64,000 nucleotides of DNA from an uncultured Porphyromonadaceae bacterium. Its GTDB lineage: Bacteria; Bacteroidota; Bacteroidia; Bacteroidales; Barnesiellaceae. The DNA is taken from positions 1 through 64,000 of the forward strand of contig UPYI01000019.1 in the NCBI GenBank assembly GCA_900538555.1, written 5' to 3'. The stretch's first letter is position 1. Each line of letters opens with the position of its first letter. The notes under the pieces were generated by a model that was not told the DNA's origin, ran no database searches, and saw only the letters and a list, made by a program, of their open reading frames with translations. This document shows, piece after piece, positions 52,275 to 61,451 of this stretch. Position numbers and translations under genes: made by a program.

Positions 52275-53257
52275 GTTTCTTTAAACCGGGAAAGAAAACG
52301 TATCTCTTTCGGCATCTCATACCGATTGAGACAGGTAGCCAACGCGACCCGCAAGCGGCCGAGCGTCGCCTCGTCGGGTTGCGGTGATTCTATTGCCAGA
52401 ACCACTTTCTCGCCCCATTTTTCATCGGGAAGGGAAGTTATGAAATAACGGACATCAAGCAGCGATGCGATCTTGCGTTCTATCTGTTCGGGAAATACTT
52501 TCACTCCTCCCGTATTAATCACGTGGTCGTACCGACCTACCCATTCGAACCGGCGGGAATCGACCCATGTCACCACATCGTTCGTCACGAACCGCCGGGC
52601 GGAAAGGTGCGGCGCGTCGATTACCAGACACCCCCGTTCATCGGTCGAAAAAGTGACATCGCCCAATGCGAAATAGCTATTCGAACAGCCTACTTTCCGC
52701 AAAGCGATATGCGATACAGTCTCCGTCATGCCATAGGTCGCATACGACACGACCGGCAGTTCCGACAACCGGCGTTCTACCTCAGGCGATAAGACAGCTC
52801 CCCCGACAATCAACTGCGATACGAAAGAAAGACGGCTTGTCTCTTCCGGATCGGACAAAATGGCGGCGACCTGTGCCGGCACCATAGCAGCCAGTTGCAC
52901 AGGCTCTTCGATTGTCTTCAACGGCAAAGATGCAGGAGGCACGCACAACAGATCGGCTTTTGCCGATAATGCCCGAACGATCATCATTTTACCGGCAATA
53001 TAGGCAGGCGACAAACAAAGCAGCATTTTAGAGTCTGCCCCTATCTGAAAAAAACGGTTGGTAATCTGCGCCGAAGCCAGCATATCCGACTTCAACAAAC
53101 GGATCTCTTTCGGTGTACCGGTCGATCCGGAAGTATGCCCGATCACATACGGGCTTTCGTCGTACCACTCCTTCAAAAAGGCGGCAACATCGGGTGTCAC
53201 CGCTTTTTCCGCCTGATCGAGCGACGTGCAGAGTGTATGATTGAGTATTATTTCCAT
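52238..53257 (-). CDS. menE: o-Succinylbenzoate-CoA ligase
   Basis: 339 residues, AMP-forming ligase, rather short for MenE, as in other Bacteroidota. GHTSGSTGTPKEIRLLK is the ATP-binding P-loop, YGMTETVSHIAL the adenylate motif, and WVGRYDHVINTGGVKVFPEQIE the hinge region; Lys in SGKVVRRLNV at the end is the second catalytic Lys. It activates o-succinylbenzoate for MenB. The start is at 53257 (MEIILNHTL), overlapping menC by 10 bp; a start at 53278 is possible. Confidence 0.92.
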   Translation of the reverse strand: MEIILNHTLCTSLDQAEKAVTPDVAAFLKEWYDESPYVIGHTSGSTGTPKEIRLLKSDMLASAQITNRFFQIGADSKMLLCLSPAYIAGKMMIVRALSAKADLLCVPPASLPLKTIEEPVQLAAMVPAQVAAILSDPEETSRLSFVSQLIVGGAVLSPEVERRLSELPVVSYATYGMTETVSHIALRKVGCSNSYFALGDVTFSTDERGCLVIDAPHLSARRFVTNDVVTWVDSRRFEWVGRYDHVINTGGVKVFPEQIERKIASLLDVRYFITSLPDEKWGEKVVLAIESPQPDEATLGRLRVALATCLNRYEMPKEIRFLSRFKETYSGKVVRRLNV

Positions 53258-54294
53258 TCCAGTTCGGGCAATTGCCATGCATCATCCGCCCCATACGACA
53301 GACGGGAACCGGACAATCGCAACGGCGAAGGGATATTGTCGGTATATAATGCCCCGGTACCCAGACCTTGCGGCATGGTGATCGGCAAAACAGCAGTCCA
53401 TTGGGCAATCGCATTCAGTCCGATATTCGATTCCAAAGCCGAAGTCACCCACCAACCGATGCCCCGGCGGGATGCCAGTTCGATCCACTCTTCCGAGCCG
53501 GAGAATCCACCCGCCAAAGCCGGTTTCAAAATAATATACTGCGGAGCTATTTCGTCCAGCATTTCGGCTTTCAGCAACGGATCGTTTACGCCGATCAACT
53601 CCTCGTCGAGCGCAATCGGCAACGGCGTATTCTGACAAAGTTCCGCCATCTTCTTCCATTGTCCCTGACGGATCGGTTGTTCGATAGAGTGCAAATCGTA
53701 ACGCGACAGGGCATCCAGACGCGACAACGCTTCGTCGGGAGCAAACGCCCCGTTGGCATCGACCCGCAGTTCTATTTCATCGCGGTCGAAACGCGAACGG
53801 ATATATTTCAGCAACGATAGTTCCGCATCGAAATCAATCGCCCCGATTTTCAGTTTTATGCATCGGAATCCGTCGCGCAACTTCTCCTCGATGCGCTGCA
53901 ACATCGTATTCTTATCGCCCATCCAGATCAACCCGTTGATTTCGATCGAACGGTTGCCCCGTGTGAAGTCGGAAGGAAACAAGAGTCGTTGTCCGCCCTG
54001 CTTCAAATCTGCCAATGCCGATTCCAGACCGAACCGAATAGAACTCCACTCGCGCAAATCGCCGGGCGAAACGGAATCGATCGAACGGCAAACTTCTGCC
54101 AGACACTCTTCGTATCCGGGCTTGTCGTCTGCACTCAACCCCCGGAACAGGGCACACTCGCCCCATCCCGCCCGACCGGGTTCATCGTCGCGCCAGACCT
54201 TGATAAAGAAAGTTTCTTTCTCGGTAAGTATGCCACGGGATGTACCCGACGGAACTTTAAAATGCAGATTGTATTTTGCGTAAGCCGCCCGCAT
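53248..54294 (-). CDS. menC: o-Succinylbenzoate synthase
   Basis: 348 residues, enolase superfamily. The base Lys is in FRCIKLKIGAIDF (KxK), metal ligands in ELRVDANGAF, SIEQPI and LDEELIG, and the second base Lys in YIILKPALAGGFSG. It dehydrates SHCHC to o-succinylbenzoate. It lies 2 bp after menB, on the same strand. Confidence 0.93.
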   Translation of the reverse strand: MRAAYAKYNLHFKVPSGTSRGILTEKETFFIKVWRDDEPGRAGWGECALFRGLSADDKPGYEECLAEVCRSIDSVSPGDLREWSSIRFGLESALADLKQGGQRLLFPSDFTRGNRSIEINGLIWMGDKNTMLQRIEEKLRDGFRCIKLKIGAIDFDAELSLLKYIRSRFDRDEIELRVDANGAFAPDEALSRLDALSRYDLHSIEQPIRQGQWKKMAELCQNTPLPIALDEELIGVNDPLLKAEMLDEIAPQYIILKPALAGGFSGSEEWIELASRRGIGWWVTSALESNIGLNAIAQWTAVLPITMPQGLGTGALYTDNIPSPLRLSGSRLSYGADDAWQLPELEWK

Positions 54295-54296
54295 GA

Positions 54297-55121
54297 CTAT
54301 CCGGGGAATTTAGGGAATTTACCGAAATCGGGATCGCGTTTTTCGAGGAAAGCATTTTTCCCTTCCTGCGCCTCTTCCATCAGATAATACATCAAGGTGG
54401 CATCGCCGGCAAACTCCATCAAGCCACGTTGCCCGTCGAGTTCGGCATTCAACGCCCGTTTGATCATACGGATAGCCATCGGACTGCGTTTCAAAATCGT
54501 CTGGCACCATTCTACGGTTTCATCTTCCAGACGGTCGAAAGGAACGACTTTATTCACCATTCCCATTTTCTCCGCCTCTTCTGCCGTGTACTGCCGGCAG
54601 AGGAACCATATTTCCCTCGCTTTTTTCTGTCCGACGATCCGTGCCAGATAAGACGAACCGAATCCACCGTCGAAACTACCGACCTTCGGACCGGTTTGTC
54701 CGAAACGTGCATTCTCCGAAGCGATGGTCAAGTCGCAGACCAGATGCAACACATGTCCTCCGCCGATGGCATAACCGTTCACCATAGCTATCACCGGTTT
54801 CGGTATCGAACGAATCGCTTTGTGCAGGTCCAACACATTCAGACGGGGCACACCGTTCTCGTCGATGTATCCTCCGATTCCTTTCACCTTCTGGTCGCCA
54901 CCCGAACAAAAAGCCTTATCGCCTGTTCCGGTCAGTACGATCACGCCGATATCGCCCCGTTCGCGGCAAATCGACATCGCATCTAGCATCTCGTTATTGG
55001 TCTGCGGACGGAATGCGTTATACACCTGCGGACGGTTGATCGTAATTTTCGCGATACCTTCGAAAAACTCAAAACGAATATCTTCGTATTCTTTGATGGT
55101 CTGCCATTCTCTTGTAGCCAT
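54297..55121 (-). CDS. menB: 1,4-Dihydroxy-2-naphthoyl-CoA synthase
   Basis: 274 residues, crotonase fold. GDKAFCSGGDQKVKG and VNGYAIGGGHVLHLVCDLTIAS form the oxyanion hole; KVGSFDGGFGSSYLARIVG and REIWFLCRQYTAEEA are MenB specific. It cyclises o-succinylbenzoyl-CoA. It sits between menD (41 bp gap) and menC. Confidence 0.95.
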   Translation of the reverse strand: MATREWQTIKEYEDIRFEFFEGIAKITINRPQVYNAFRPQTNNEMLDAMSICRERGDIGVIVLTGTGDKAFCSGGDQKVKGIGGYIDENGVPRLNVLDLHKAIRSIPKPVIAMVNGYAIGGGHVLHLVCDLTIASENARFGQTGPKVGSFDGGFGSSYLARIVGQKKAREIWFLCRQYTAEEAEKMGMVNKVVPFDRLEDETVEWCQTILKRSPMAIRMIKRALNAELDGQRGLMEFAGDATLMYYLMEEAQEGKNAFLEKRDPDFGKFPKFPG

Positions 55122-55162
55122 AAATATCTGTTTTTAAATTATTTTCATTTCAAACCGGCTAT

Positions 55163-56839
55163 TCATTTCCGTACGAAATAGCCTTTCAATATTTCGCTGT
55201 TCAATTCATGCGGGGTTTCCACCGCCAACAATGCCGGACGCTCCTTTTCATCGAAAAAAAGCGGTAACTGCGCAACAAGCGAAGCCTCCGAATCGGCTTT
55301 GAAAAAACGGAATCCGTAAAGGTCGGCATACTTCTCCGCCGGGAGGTCGCGGTGCACCTCAAAACAGGATTCCAGTTCGTCGAGTTCCGACGGACCTTTT
55401 ATGAATCGGAATATACCGCCTCCCCCGTTACACATCACAATCACCTTGAACCGAGGCGTATTGTATGCCGTAGAAAGTCCGTTCGCATCGTAAGCGAAAC
55501 TCATATCGCCAGTAATCAGCAGAGTCATGTTCTCATCGACACACGATGCCCCCAATGCCGTCGAGGTAGATCCGTCGATACCGCACACACCCCGGTTCGC
55601 GTCGCAACGGCTCACTTGTCCGCAACGGAACAATTGAGCATAACGTATGGATGTGCCGTTGGAGAGTTGCAAAGCCGTACCAGCCGGGATAGCGGGCAAT
55701 ATATACGAAAAAGCTTTCAAATCGCACCACGGCGCATCGGCGATATACCTTTCGTGGAAAGCCTCTGCTTCGGCTTCTTTGGATTTCCAAAGCCGCGAGT
55801 ATTTCCCTTCCACCCCGGAAACCGCATCTGCCAACCGGGAAATGAATTTGTCGGGCGATACAGCGACCTGAACCGACAACGACTGCATCGTATCGATCAC
55901 CCGGTCGGTCACTCCTACATACCAATGTTCGGGATGCCATTCCCGCAAATAGACTTTAAGCATACGCGAAACCAATGCGCCGCCAACAGTTAGCAGCAGA
56001 TCGGGCGCATACGCCGGATCGTCCCGATCGACCGATGCCAATACCCTGTCGATCGTAGGAATGAAACGTCCGTCGGCAAGGTTGGCGATCGTCTCGGTCA
56101 GCACAACCACATTGGGTAACGCCGCCAAACGCGACAAGGCTCTATTCAGGGCTTCGTCGGGTTGCGACATCGCCGCTACGACCATCACCTTCCGCACCTC
56201 CGACATTCTCCGTACAAACGGAGCCATCGCCCCGTCGGAAAGATATTCATCCGGCACGAGCTTCGCAACTGTACGGGGGGTGTCGTCTGCGGCATATTCC
56301 CTCAATCCGCACAAGGGTTCGCCCAGCGGGACGTTGATATGTACCGGTCCGCAAGGCTGTGCGGTCGCCGCAAGAACCGCATCGTTAATCAACCGATTGT
56401 GATACCAGCGCGTAGCGGGATCGGTAATTTCGGGGACGGAACAATATTTTTTCACGATCGAAGCCAGCACGCCATGCTGACGAATCGTCTGACTGTCGTC
56501 CTGATCGATCCATTCGGGCTGCCGGTCGGCAGAAACGACCAGCAACGGTACCCGGCTGTAATATGCCTCGGATACCGCAGGAGCATAGTTGAGCAACGCA
56601 CTGCCCGACGTACAGACCAATGCCACCGGCTCGTCCAACCGACGAGCCATGCCCAATGCCATAAACGCCGCAGTACGTTCATCGACCACGACATAAGTCT
56701 TTATCCGGGGCTCGCGCGAGAATGCAACCAACAGCGGTGCATTACGCGAACCGGGGGAGAGGACAGCCCGGCGTATTCCGTGGGCAGCCAACAACGCAGC
56801 CAAATTCCGACATCCTTCCTTTTCGGTGGTTATCATCAT
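55163..56839 (-). CDS. menD: SEPHCHC synthase
   Basis: 558 residues, TPP-dependent enzyme. AVLSPGSRNAPLLVAF and VVDERTAAFMALGMA at the N-terminus, the TPP-binding ITGDMSFAYDANGLSTA...CNGGGGIF in the last third. It condenses isochorismate with 2-oxoglutarate. Its start overlaps the menF stop by 1 base. The sequence shows no frameshift. Confidence 0.95.
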   Translation of the reverse strand: MMITTEKEGCRNLAALLAAHGIRRAVLSPGSRNAPLLVAFSREPRIKTYVVVDERTAAFMALGMARRLDEPVALVCTSGSALLNYAPAVSEAYYSRVPLLVVSADRQPEWIDQDDSQTIRQHGVLASIVKKYCSVPEITDPATRWYHNRLINDAVLAATAQPCGPVHINVPLGEPLCGLREYAADDTPRTVAKLVPDEYLSDGAMAPFVRRMSEVRKVMVVAAMSQPDEALNRALSRLAALPNVVVLTETIANLADGRFIPTIDRVLASVDRDDPAYAPDLLLTVGGALVSRMLKVYLREWHPEHWYVGVTDRVIDTMQSLSVQVAVSPDKFISRLADAVSGVEGKYSRLWKSKEAEAEAFHERYIADAPWCDLKAFSYILPAIPAGTALQLSNGTSIRYAQLFRCGQVSRCDANRGVCGIDGSTSTALGASCVDENMTLLITGDMSFAYDANGLSTAYNTPRFKVIVMCNGGGGIFRFIKGPSELDELESCFEVHRDLPAEKYADLYGFRFFKADSEASLVAQLPLFFDEKERPALLAVETPHELNSEILKGYFVRK

Positions 56840-57933
56840 TATATCTTGTCTAATAGGTTCAATATAGTCCGGGACTTGATTTCAGTCTCCCTCCATTCGG
56901 CATCCGGGTCCGAATCTGCCGTTATTCCGCCTCCGACATAAAGCCGGTAACGCATATCGTCGTATTCCATGCAACGAAGATTGACATAGAATGTAAACTC
57001 ATTCGTATTTTCCACACACCCGACAAAGCCCCCGTAATAACGGCGCGGATGTTTTTCGACACGGCGGATCGCCGACAAGCTCTCTTTTTTGGGGTAGCCC
57101 CCCAATGCCGGAGTCGGATGCAGACCGCCGAGTAAAGATGCCGCCTGCGTACCGGAGAGCATTCCGGACGATTCGATCGTCGTACATAAATGCTCTACTG
57201 CCGCCGCACGTAAAGTTTCGGGACCGTGTACCGACGGTTCCATTCCGGCTTTACGGAAAGTCTGCACGATAGAATCGGTAACGATCTGCTGTTCATCGCG
57301 TTCTTTCGCCCCCCACTCGCCGACCGTTTCCGCCGGGCGCGACCCAGCCAATGCCACGGTAAAGACACCCCGGTCGTCGCATCTCAATAAGGTTTCGGGG
57401 GTAGCACCCACCCAAGCACATACCCCAGGCAGATAAACCCAGAAAACAAAAGTACGAGGATAGGCCTCCGACATACGGAATAAAAGTTCGGGAATTTTCG
57501 ATGAAATCGAAGAATCGTCCTTAGTAATCGTACGGGAAAGAACGGCTTTGCGAAAGTCGCCTCTCCGCATCGCGCCGACCAGTGTACGCACCTGCTCCAA
57601 ATAATCGGGGTAAGCGACATCTTCACCGGAAATCCGATAAGCCGACGAAGTGGTTGCAAAATTCTCCATCCAATCCCAAAACCCGGCATCGGCAGGTGTA
57701 TGCCGTTGCGGAATAAACCAAGCATCACACCCGCTCCCGACATCGAACGGATGAATAAAAAATCCCTTTTCATCGGGAAATTCCATTCCGCAGCAACGAA
57801 TAGCCGATGACGACGCTCCGACTTCGAAATCGGATGCTCCGGGACGGCGGCAAATATAACAGGGTACGCCCCGACCGGTGGCAAGCTCCACAATCCTACG
57901 CAGCCATTCCCGTCTTTCCGGACAATCGTTCAT
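56839..57933 (-). CDS. menF: Isochorismate synthase
   Basis: 364 residues from MNDCPERREWL; an ATG at 57957 would overlap rimO by 17 bp. The chorismate-binding core includes FVFWVYLPGVCAWVGATPE, VALAGSRPAETVGEW, LLGGLHPTPALGGYPK and YVGGGITADSDPDAEWRETEIKS, all conserved in MenF/EntC. It begins menaquinone synthesis from chorismate. First gene of menFDBCE; menA, menG and menH are not in the window. Confidence 0.93.
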   Translation of the reverse strand: MNDCPERREWLRRIVELATGRGVPCYICRRPGASDFEVGASSSAIRCCGMEFPDEKGFFIHPFDVGSGCDAWFIPQRHTPADAGFWDWMENFATTSSAYRISGEDVAYPDYLEQVRTLVGAMRRGDFRKAVLSRTITKDDSSISSKIPELLFRMSEAYPRTFVFWVYLPGVCAWVGATPETLLRCDDRGVFTVALAGSRPAETVGEWGAKERDEQQIVTDSIVQTFRKAGMEPSVHGPETLRAAAVEHLCTTIESSGMLSGTQAASLLGGLHPTPALGGYPKKESLSAIRRVEKHPRRYYGGFVGCVENTNEFTFYVNLRCMEYDDMRYRLYVGGGITADSDPDAEWRETEIKSRTILNLLDKI

Positions 57934-57940
57934 ATCGGTA

Positions 57941-59233
57941 TCAGCAAGGTTTCGCAATCAGTTCGAACGGCATGGCATCTATGACCGATACCTGATAAAA
58001 TTCACCGATCTCCAACGGTCTGGTTTTCTCGATCAATACTTCGGGATCGACCTCGGGCGAATCGTATTCGGTTCTGCCGACATAATAGTCTTCCTCTTCC
58101 CGATCGACGATCACCCGCATTTCCTGTCCGATCTTCGAACGGTTGGATTCCAAAGCGATTTCTTCCTGAATCGCCATGATTTCATCGAGCCGTTGTTGCT
58201 TCACCTCCATCGGAATATCGTCGGCATAATGTTTCGCCGCATAGGTACCTTCTTCTTCGGAATAGGCAAATGCGCCCATACGCTCAAACTGCATATCGCG
58301 GACAAACTGTTTCAGTTCTTCGAAATCGGCTTCTGATTCGCCCGGATGTCCGACCATCAATGTCGTACGGATATGGATGCCGGGCACCTCGCGCCGGATA
58401 CGTGCCAACAGCTCGTAAGTCTGCGCTTTATCGACATGACGCAACATCTTGTCGAGCATCGAGTCACTGATGTGCTGCAATGCGATATCGAGGTATTTGC
58501 AGACATTGGCATGCCGCTGCATGACGGGAAGTATCTCGTAAGGGAATTGCGAAGGATAGGCATAATGCAACCGTATCCATTCTACTCCGGGAATCTCCGC
58601 CATACGGTCGATCAATTCGGGCAATTTCAATTCGCCATACAGGTCGAGGCCATACGAAGAAAGATCTTGGGCAATGATCTGAAATTCTTTCACGCCCTCG
58701 CCTGCCAACGTCCGCACCTCGTCCAATATCGTCTCCATCGGATAGGATTGGTAACGCCCCGTGATAAGCGGTATGGCACAATAGGAACAGAACCGGTTGC
58801 ACCCTTCGGCTATCTTGATGTAGGCGTAATGGTGCGGTGTAGTAAGCACACGTCCGGTTTGAGTGCGGTCGTACGCCGATCCCAAATCGGCAAGCAAATC
58901 CGTCCAGTCGAACTTCCCGTAAAATTTGTCTACTTCGGGAAGCTCCTGTTTCAACTCTTCGCGATAGCGTTCGGAAAGGCAGCCCATCACAAACAGTTTT
59001 CTGATTTTCCGCTTTTTCTTCGCCTCCGCCATTTGCAGAATCATCTCGATCGACTCTTCTTTCGCATCGCCGATGAATCCGCAGGTATTGACAACGACCA
59101 ATTCGCCCGATACTTTTTCGGCATCGTGGCGCACATCATATCCGGCAGAAACGAACATCTTCAACAAGCGTTCGGAATCGACCAGATTTTTAGAACACCC
59201 CAAGGTGATAATATCTACTCTGTTCTTTACCAT
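57941..59233 (-). CDS. rimO: Ribosomal protein S12 methylthiotransferase
   Basis: 430 residues. The N-terminal MTTase domain has TLGCSKNLVDSE and NTCGFIGDAKEESI; the radical SAM domain has CNRFCSYCAIPLITGRY with the three cluster Cys; a TRAM domain is C-terminal (EMRVIVDREEEDYYVGRTEYDSPEVD). It adds a methylthio group to an aspartate of S12. Between ftsY (160 bp gap) and menF. Confidence 0.95.
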   Translation of the reverse strand: MVKNRVDIITLGCSKNLVDSERLLKMFVSAGYDVRHDAEKVSGELVVVNTCGFIGDAKEESIEMILQMAEAKKKRKIRKLFVMGCLSERYREELKQELPEVDKFYGKFDWTDLLADLGSAYDRTQTGRVLTTPHHYAYIKIAEGCNRFCSYCAIPLITGRYQSYPMETILDEVRTLAGEGVKEFQIIAQDLSSYGLDLYGELKLPELIDRMAEIPGVEWIRLHYAYPSQFPYEILPVMQRHANVCKYLDIALQHISDSMLDKMLRHVDKAQTYELLARIRREVPGIHIRTTLMVGHPGESEADFEELKQFVRDMQFERMGAFAYSEEEGTYAAKHYADDIPMEVKQQRLDEIMAIQEEIALESNRSKIGQEMRVIVDREEEDYYVGRTEYDSPEVDPEVLIEKTRPLEIGEFYQVSVIDAMPFELIAKPC

Positions 59234-59393
59234 ATCATTTATGTAAAAAGCACGAAGCGCAACCGACGGAAATTTCCTCTCGGCAACGAATGCGTGCTTA
59301 TTTCGGGTGGCCGAATGTTTATCCGACCGGAGCGCAAACCGCCGATACCGTTTCCCGGCTTCCGCGCTCTTGTATTTTTACGAAATCCGTATG

Positions 59394-60347
59394 TTATTCT
59401 CCGAAAAGGGAGTCTACAAATTCCCGACGACGGAATATCTGCAAATCTTCCATTCCTTCTCCCAGCCCGATATATTTGACCGGAGTTTTGAACTGGTCGG
59501 ATATGCCGATCACCACTCCACCCCGAGCCGTTCCGTCGAGTTTGGTAATTGCAAGGCAATTCACTTCGGTAGCCGCAGTAAATTGTTTTGCCTGTTCGAA
59601 TGCGTTCTGCCCGGTAGAGCCGTCGAGTACCAGCATAATCTCGTGCGGTGCACCCGGAACCACTTTGTCCATCACTTTTTTGATCTTGGACAATTCGTTC
59701 ATCAGGTTCAACTTATTGTGCAGACGCCCTGCGGTATCGATAATCACCACATCGGCATCGTTCGATTTGGCGGAACTCAACGCATCGAATGCCACAGAAG
59801 CCGGATCCGCCCCCATTTTCTGTTTGATTACCGGTACTCCTACCCGTTCTCCCCAAGCGACCAGTTGTTCGACCGCAGCCGCCCGGAACGTATCCGCAGC
59901 TCCGAGATATACTTTTTTCCCGTTCTTTTTGTATTGGTATGCCAGCTTACCGATCGTCGTTGTTTTTCCCACACCGTTCACGCCAACAACCATGATAACA
60001 TAGGGGCGTTTTCCTTCGGGTACGGAAAATTCATCGCCCGACTCGATTTCCGATTCGGTAAGCAGTTCGGTAATCTCTTCGCGAAGTATATTCTTCAATT
60101 CTTCGGTACGAAGATACTTATCGCGTGCGACACGCTTCTCGATACGCTCGATAATACGCAATGTAGTTTCCACACCGACATCGGAAGTAATAAGGATCTC
60201 CTCCAAGTTGTCTAAAATCTCGTCGTCTACTTTCGACTTACCGGCAATTGCCCGCGTAAGTTTGCCGAATACGCTCTCTTTGGTTTTCGACAGACCTTTA
60301 TCCAAGGTTTCTTTTTTTTCTTTGGAGAAGAAACTGAACAATCCCAT
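59394..60347 (-). CDS. ftsY: Signal recognition particle receptor FtsY
   Basis: 317 residues: NG domain only, without the long acidic A domain of E. coli FtsY. G1 GVNGVGKTTTIGKL, the DTFRAAAVEQL block, G3 VVIIDTAGRLHNK, G4 ITKLDGTARGG. The GTPase docks ribosomes to the inner membrane with SRP. A -7 box TAACTTTG at 60493-60500 gives it its own start in addition to read-through from DUF4295. Confidence 0.96.
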   Translation of the reverse strand: MGLFSFFSKEKKETLDKGLSKTKESVFGKLTRAIAGKSKVDDEILDNLEEILITSDVGVETTLRIIERIEKRVARDKYLRTEELKNILREEITELLTESEIESGDEFSVPEGKRPYVIMVVGVNGVGKTTTIGKLAYQYKKNGKKVYLGAADTFRAAAVEQLVAWGERVGVPVIKQKMGADPASVAFDALSSAKSNDADVVIIDTAGRLHNKLNLMNELSKIKKVMDKVVPGAPHEIMLVLDGSTGQNAFEQAKQFTAATEVNCLAITKLDGTARGGVVIGISDQFKTPVKYIGLGEGMEDLQIFRRREFVDSLFGE

Positions 60348-60388
60348 AACTAAAAACTTACCTTTATTATTTTAAACTTTTGGTTTTC

Positions 60389-60468
60389 AATAAACGCTGA
60401 GCCTCGACATAATCGGTTCAGGCTTTCGCTCGACCGTTTCTGCGCCCGGCTTGCAGCTTATCTTAAAA
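60389..60468 (+). repeat. Dispersed element upstream of ftsY
   Basis: AATAAACGCTGAG, CCTCGACATA, the near-inverted pair CGGTTCAGGC/GCTCGACCG, TCTGCGCCCGGCTTGCAG, CTTATCTTA. It lies between the ftsY start and its -7 box, so it would be in the mRNA leader. In 60502-60664 I see one more hairpin, CACTCCTCC/GGAGGGTGT near 60597, and no gene. Confidence 0.82.
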
Positions 60469-60664
60469 CCAAATGCTTAGCGCATGTTTATGCAAAGTTA
60501 CGTATTTGGCACGGTAAAAAAAAGAATGTAGCCGAAAATAATCATGCAATTGTACGTCGCACGGTTTTCCCGTTCTATCATTTCCGAAATAGCCACACTC
60601 CTCCCGTCGGAGGGTGTATGGGAAACAAAAGGATCTTGCATCTTAGACATTCCAACGTACCTAA

Positions 60665-60702
60665 AAGGGGTGTATCGAAACTTGCATTTCGATACACCCC
60701 TT
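60665..60702 (-). terminator. Palindromic repeat, family 2, copy 3 (perfect)
   Basis: AAGGGGTGTATCGAAA and TTTCGATACACCCCTT make a perfect 16-bp stem with a 6-base loop, and TTTT follows on the minus strand. It lies 21 bp after the DUF4295 stop codon, so it probably ends the ribosomal protein transcript. The flank cttgcatcttagacattc is shared with the 43.4 kb copy. Confidence 0.82.
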
Positions 60703-60722
60703 CGTATTTTCTATCCAAAAGA

Positions 60723-60875
60723 TTATTTGTTCAGAACGTCTTTAACAGCTTCGTTGGGAACCATTTCTTCTTGGAATATGTATGCGCCTGTTTTGGGCGA
60801 TTTCACCATTTTCACTACTTTCGAATAAGTACGGCCTTCGCCTTTTTGCAATGATGCAACTGTTTTCTTTGCCAT
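60723..60875 (-). CDS. DUF4295 family protein
   Basis: 50 residues, MAKKTVASLQKGEGRTYSKV at the start, AVKDVLNK at the end. A basic small protein of Bacteroidota, always found directly after rpmG as far as I know; a ribosome-associated role is therefore likely. It is 14 bp after rpmG. Confidence 0.9.
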   Translation of the reverse strand: MAKKTVASLQKGEGRTYSKVVKMVKSPKTGAYIFQEEMVPNEAVKDVLNK

Positions 60876-60889
60876 GGTTTATTCCTTCC

Positions 60890-61078
60890 TTATTTAATTT
60901 CTTTGTGAACTGTTACTCTTTTGAGGATCGGATTGTATTTTTTCAGTTCCAATCTCTCTGTGGTATTTTTTCTGTTTTTGGTCGTAATGTAACGAGAAGT
61001 ACCGGGCATACCACTTTCCTTATGTTCAGTACATTCAAGGATAACTTGTACTCTATTACCTTTCGCTTTCTTTGCCAT
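60890..61078 (-). CDS. rpmG: 50S ribosomal protein L33
   Basis: 62 residues, AKKAKGNRVQVILECTEHKE at the start and TTERLELKKYNPILKRVTVHKE at the end. The CxxC pairs of zinc-binding L33 are absent, so it is the zinc-independent form. 12 bp after rpmB. Confidence 0.96.
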   Translation of the reverse strand: MAKKAKGNRVQVILECTEHKESGMPGTSRYITTKNRKNTTERLELKKYNPILKRVTVHKEIK

Positions 61079-61090
61079 CTTTTCCTCTTA

Positions 61091-61330
61091 TTATGCGTTT
61101 AAATACCCTTTTTCGGCAGCTTGTTTCAGAGCAGCATCCAATCCCAATTTGTTGATTGTACGCAGACCGGCAGCTGAAATAGTCAAGCTAATCCAACAAT
61201 TTTGTTCTACCCAAAAGAACTTTTTAGTAAACAAGTTGACATCGAATCTTCTTTTCGTTCTTCTCTTCGAGTGCGAAACGTTGTTGCCAACCATTGCTTT
61301 TTTTCCTGTAATTTGACAAATCTTTGACAT
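61091..61330 (-). CDS. rpmB: 50S ribosomal protein L28
   Basis: 79 residues. SKICQITGKKAMVGNNVSHS, KRRTKRRFDVNLFTKKFFW and ISAAGLRTINKLGLDAALK are family motifs. First of the rpmB-rpmG-DUF4295 set, 120 bp after cinA. Confidence 0.97.
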   Translation of the reverse strand: MSKICQITGKKAMVGNNVSHSKRRTKRRFDVNLFTKKFFWVEQNCWISLTISAAGLRTINKLGLDAALKQAAEKGYLNA

Positions 61331-61451
61331 CGCTATCTTATATTTTTATTTGTTTTTTCCCTGCTTTCACAAACAGAGTGCAAAGTAAATGATTTTAGAA
61401 ATACGCTCCAAATTTTTGTACCATTAAAATTCATTTTAACGGTGAGTTATC

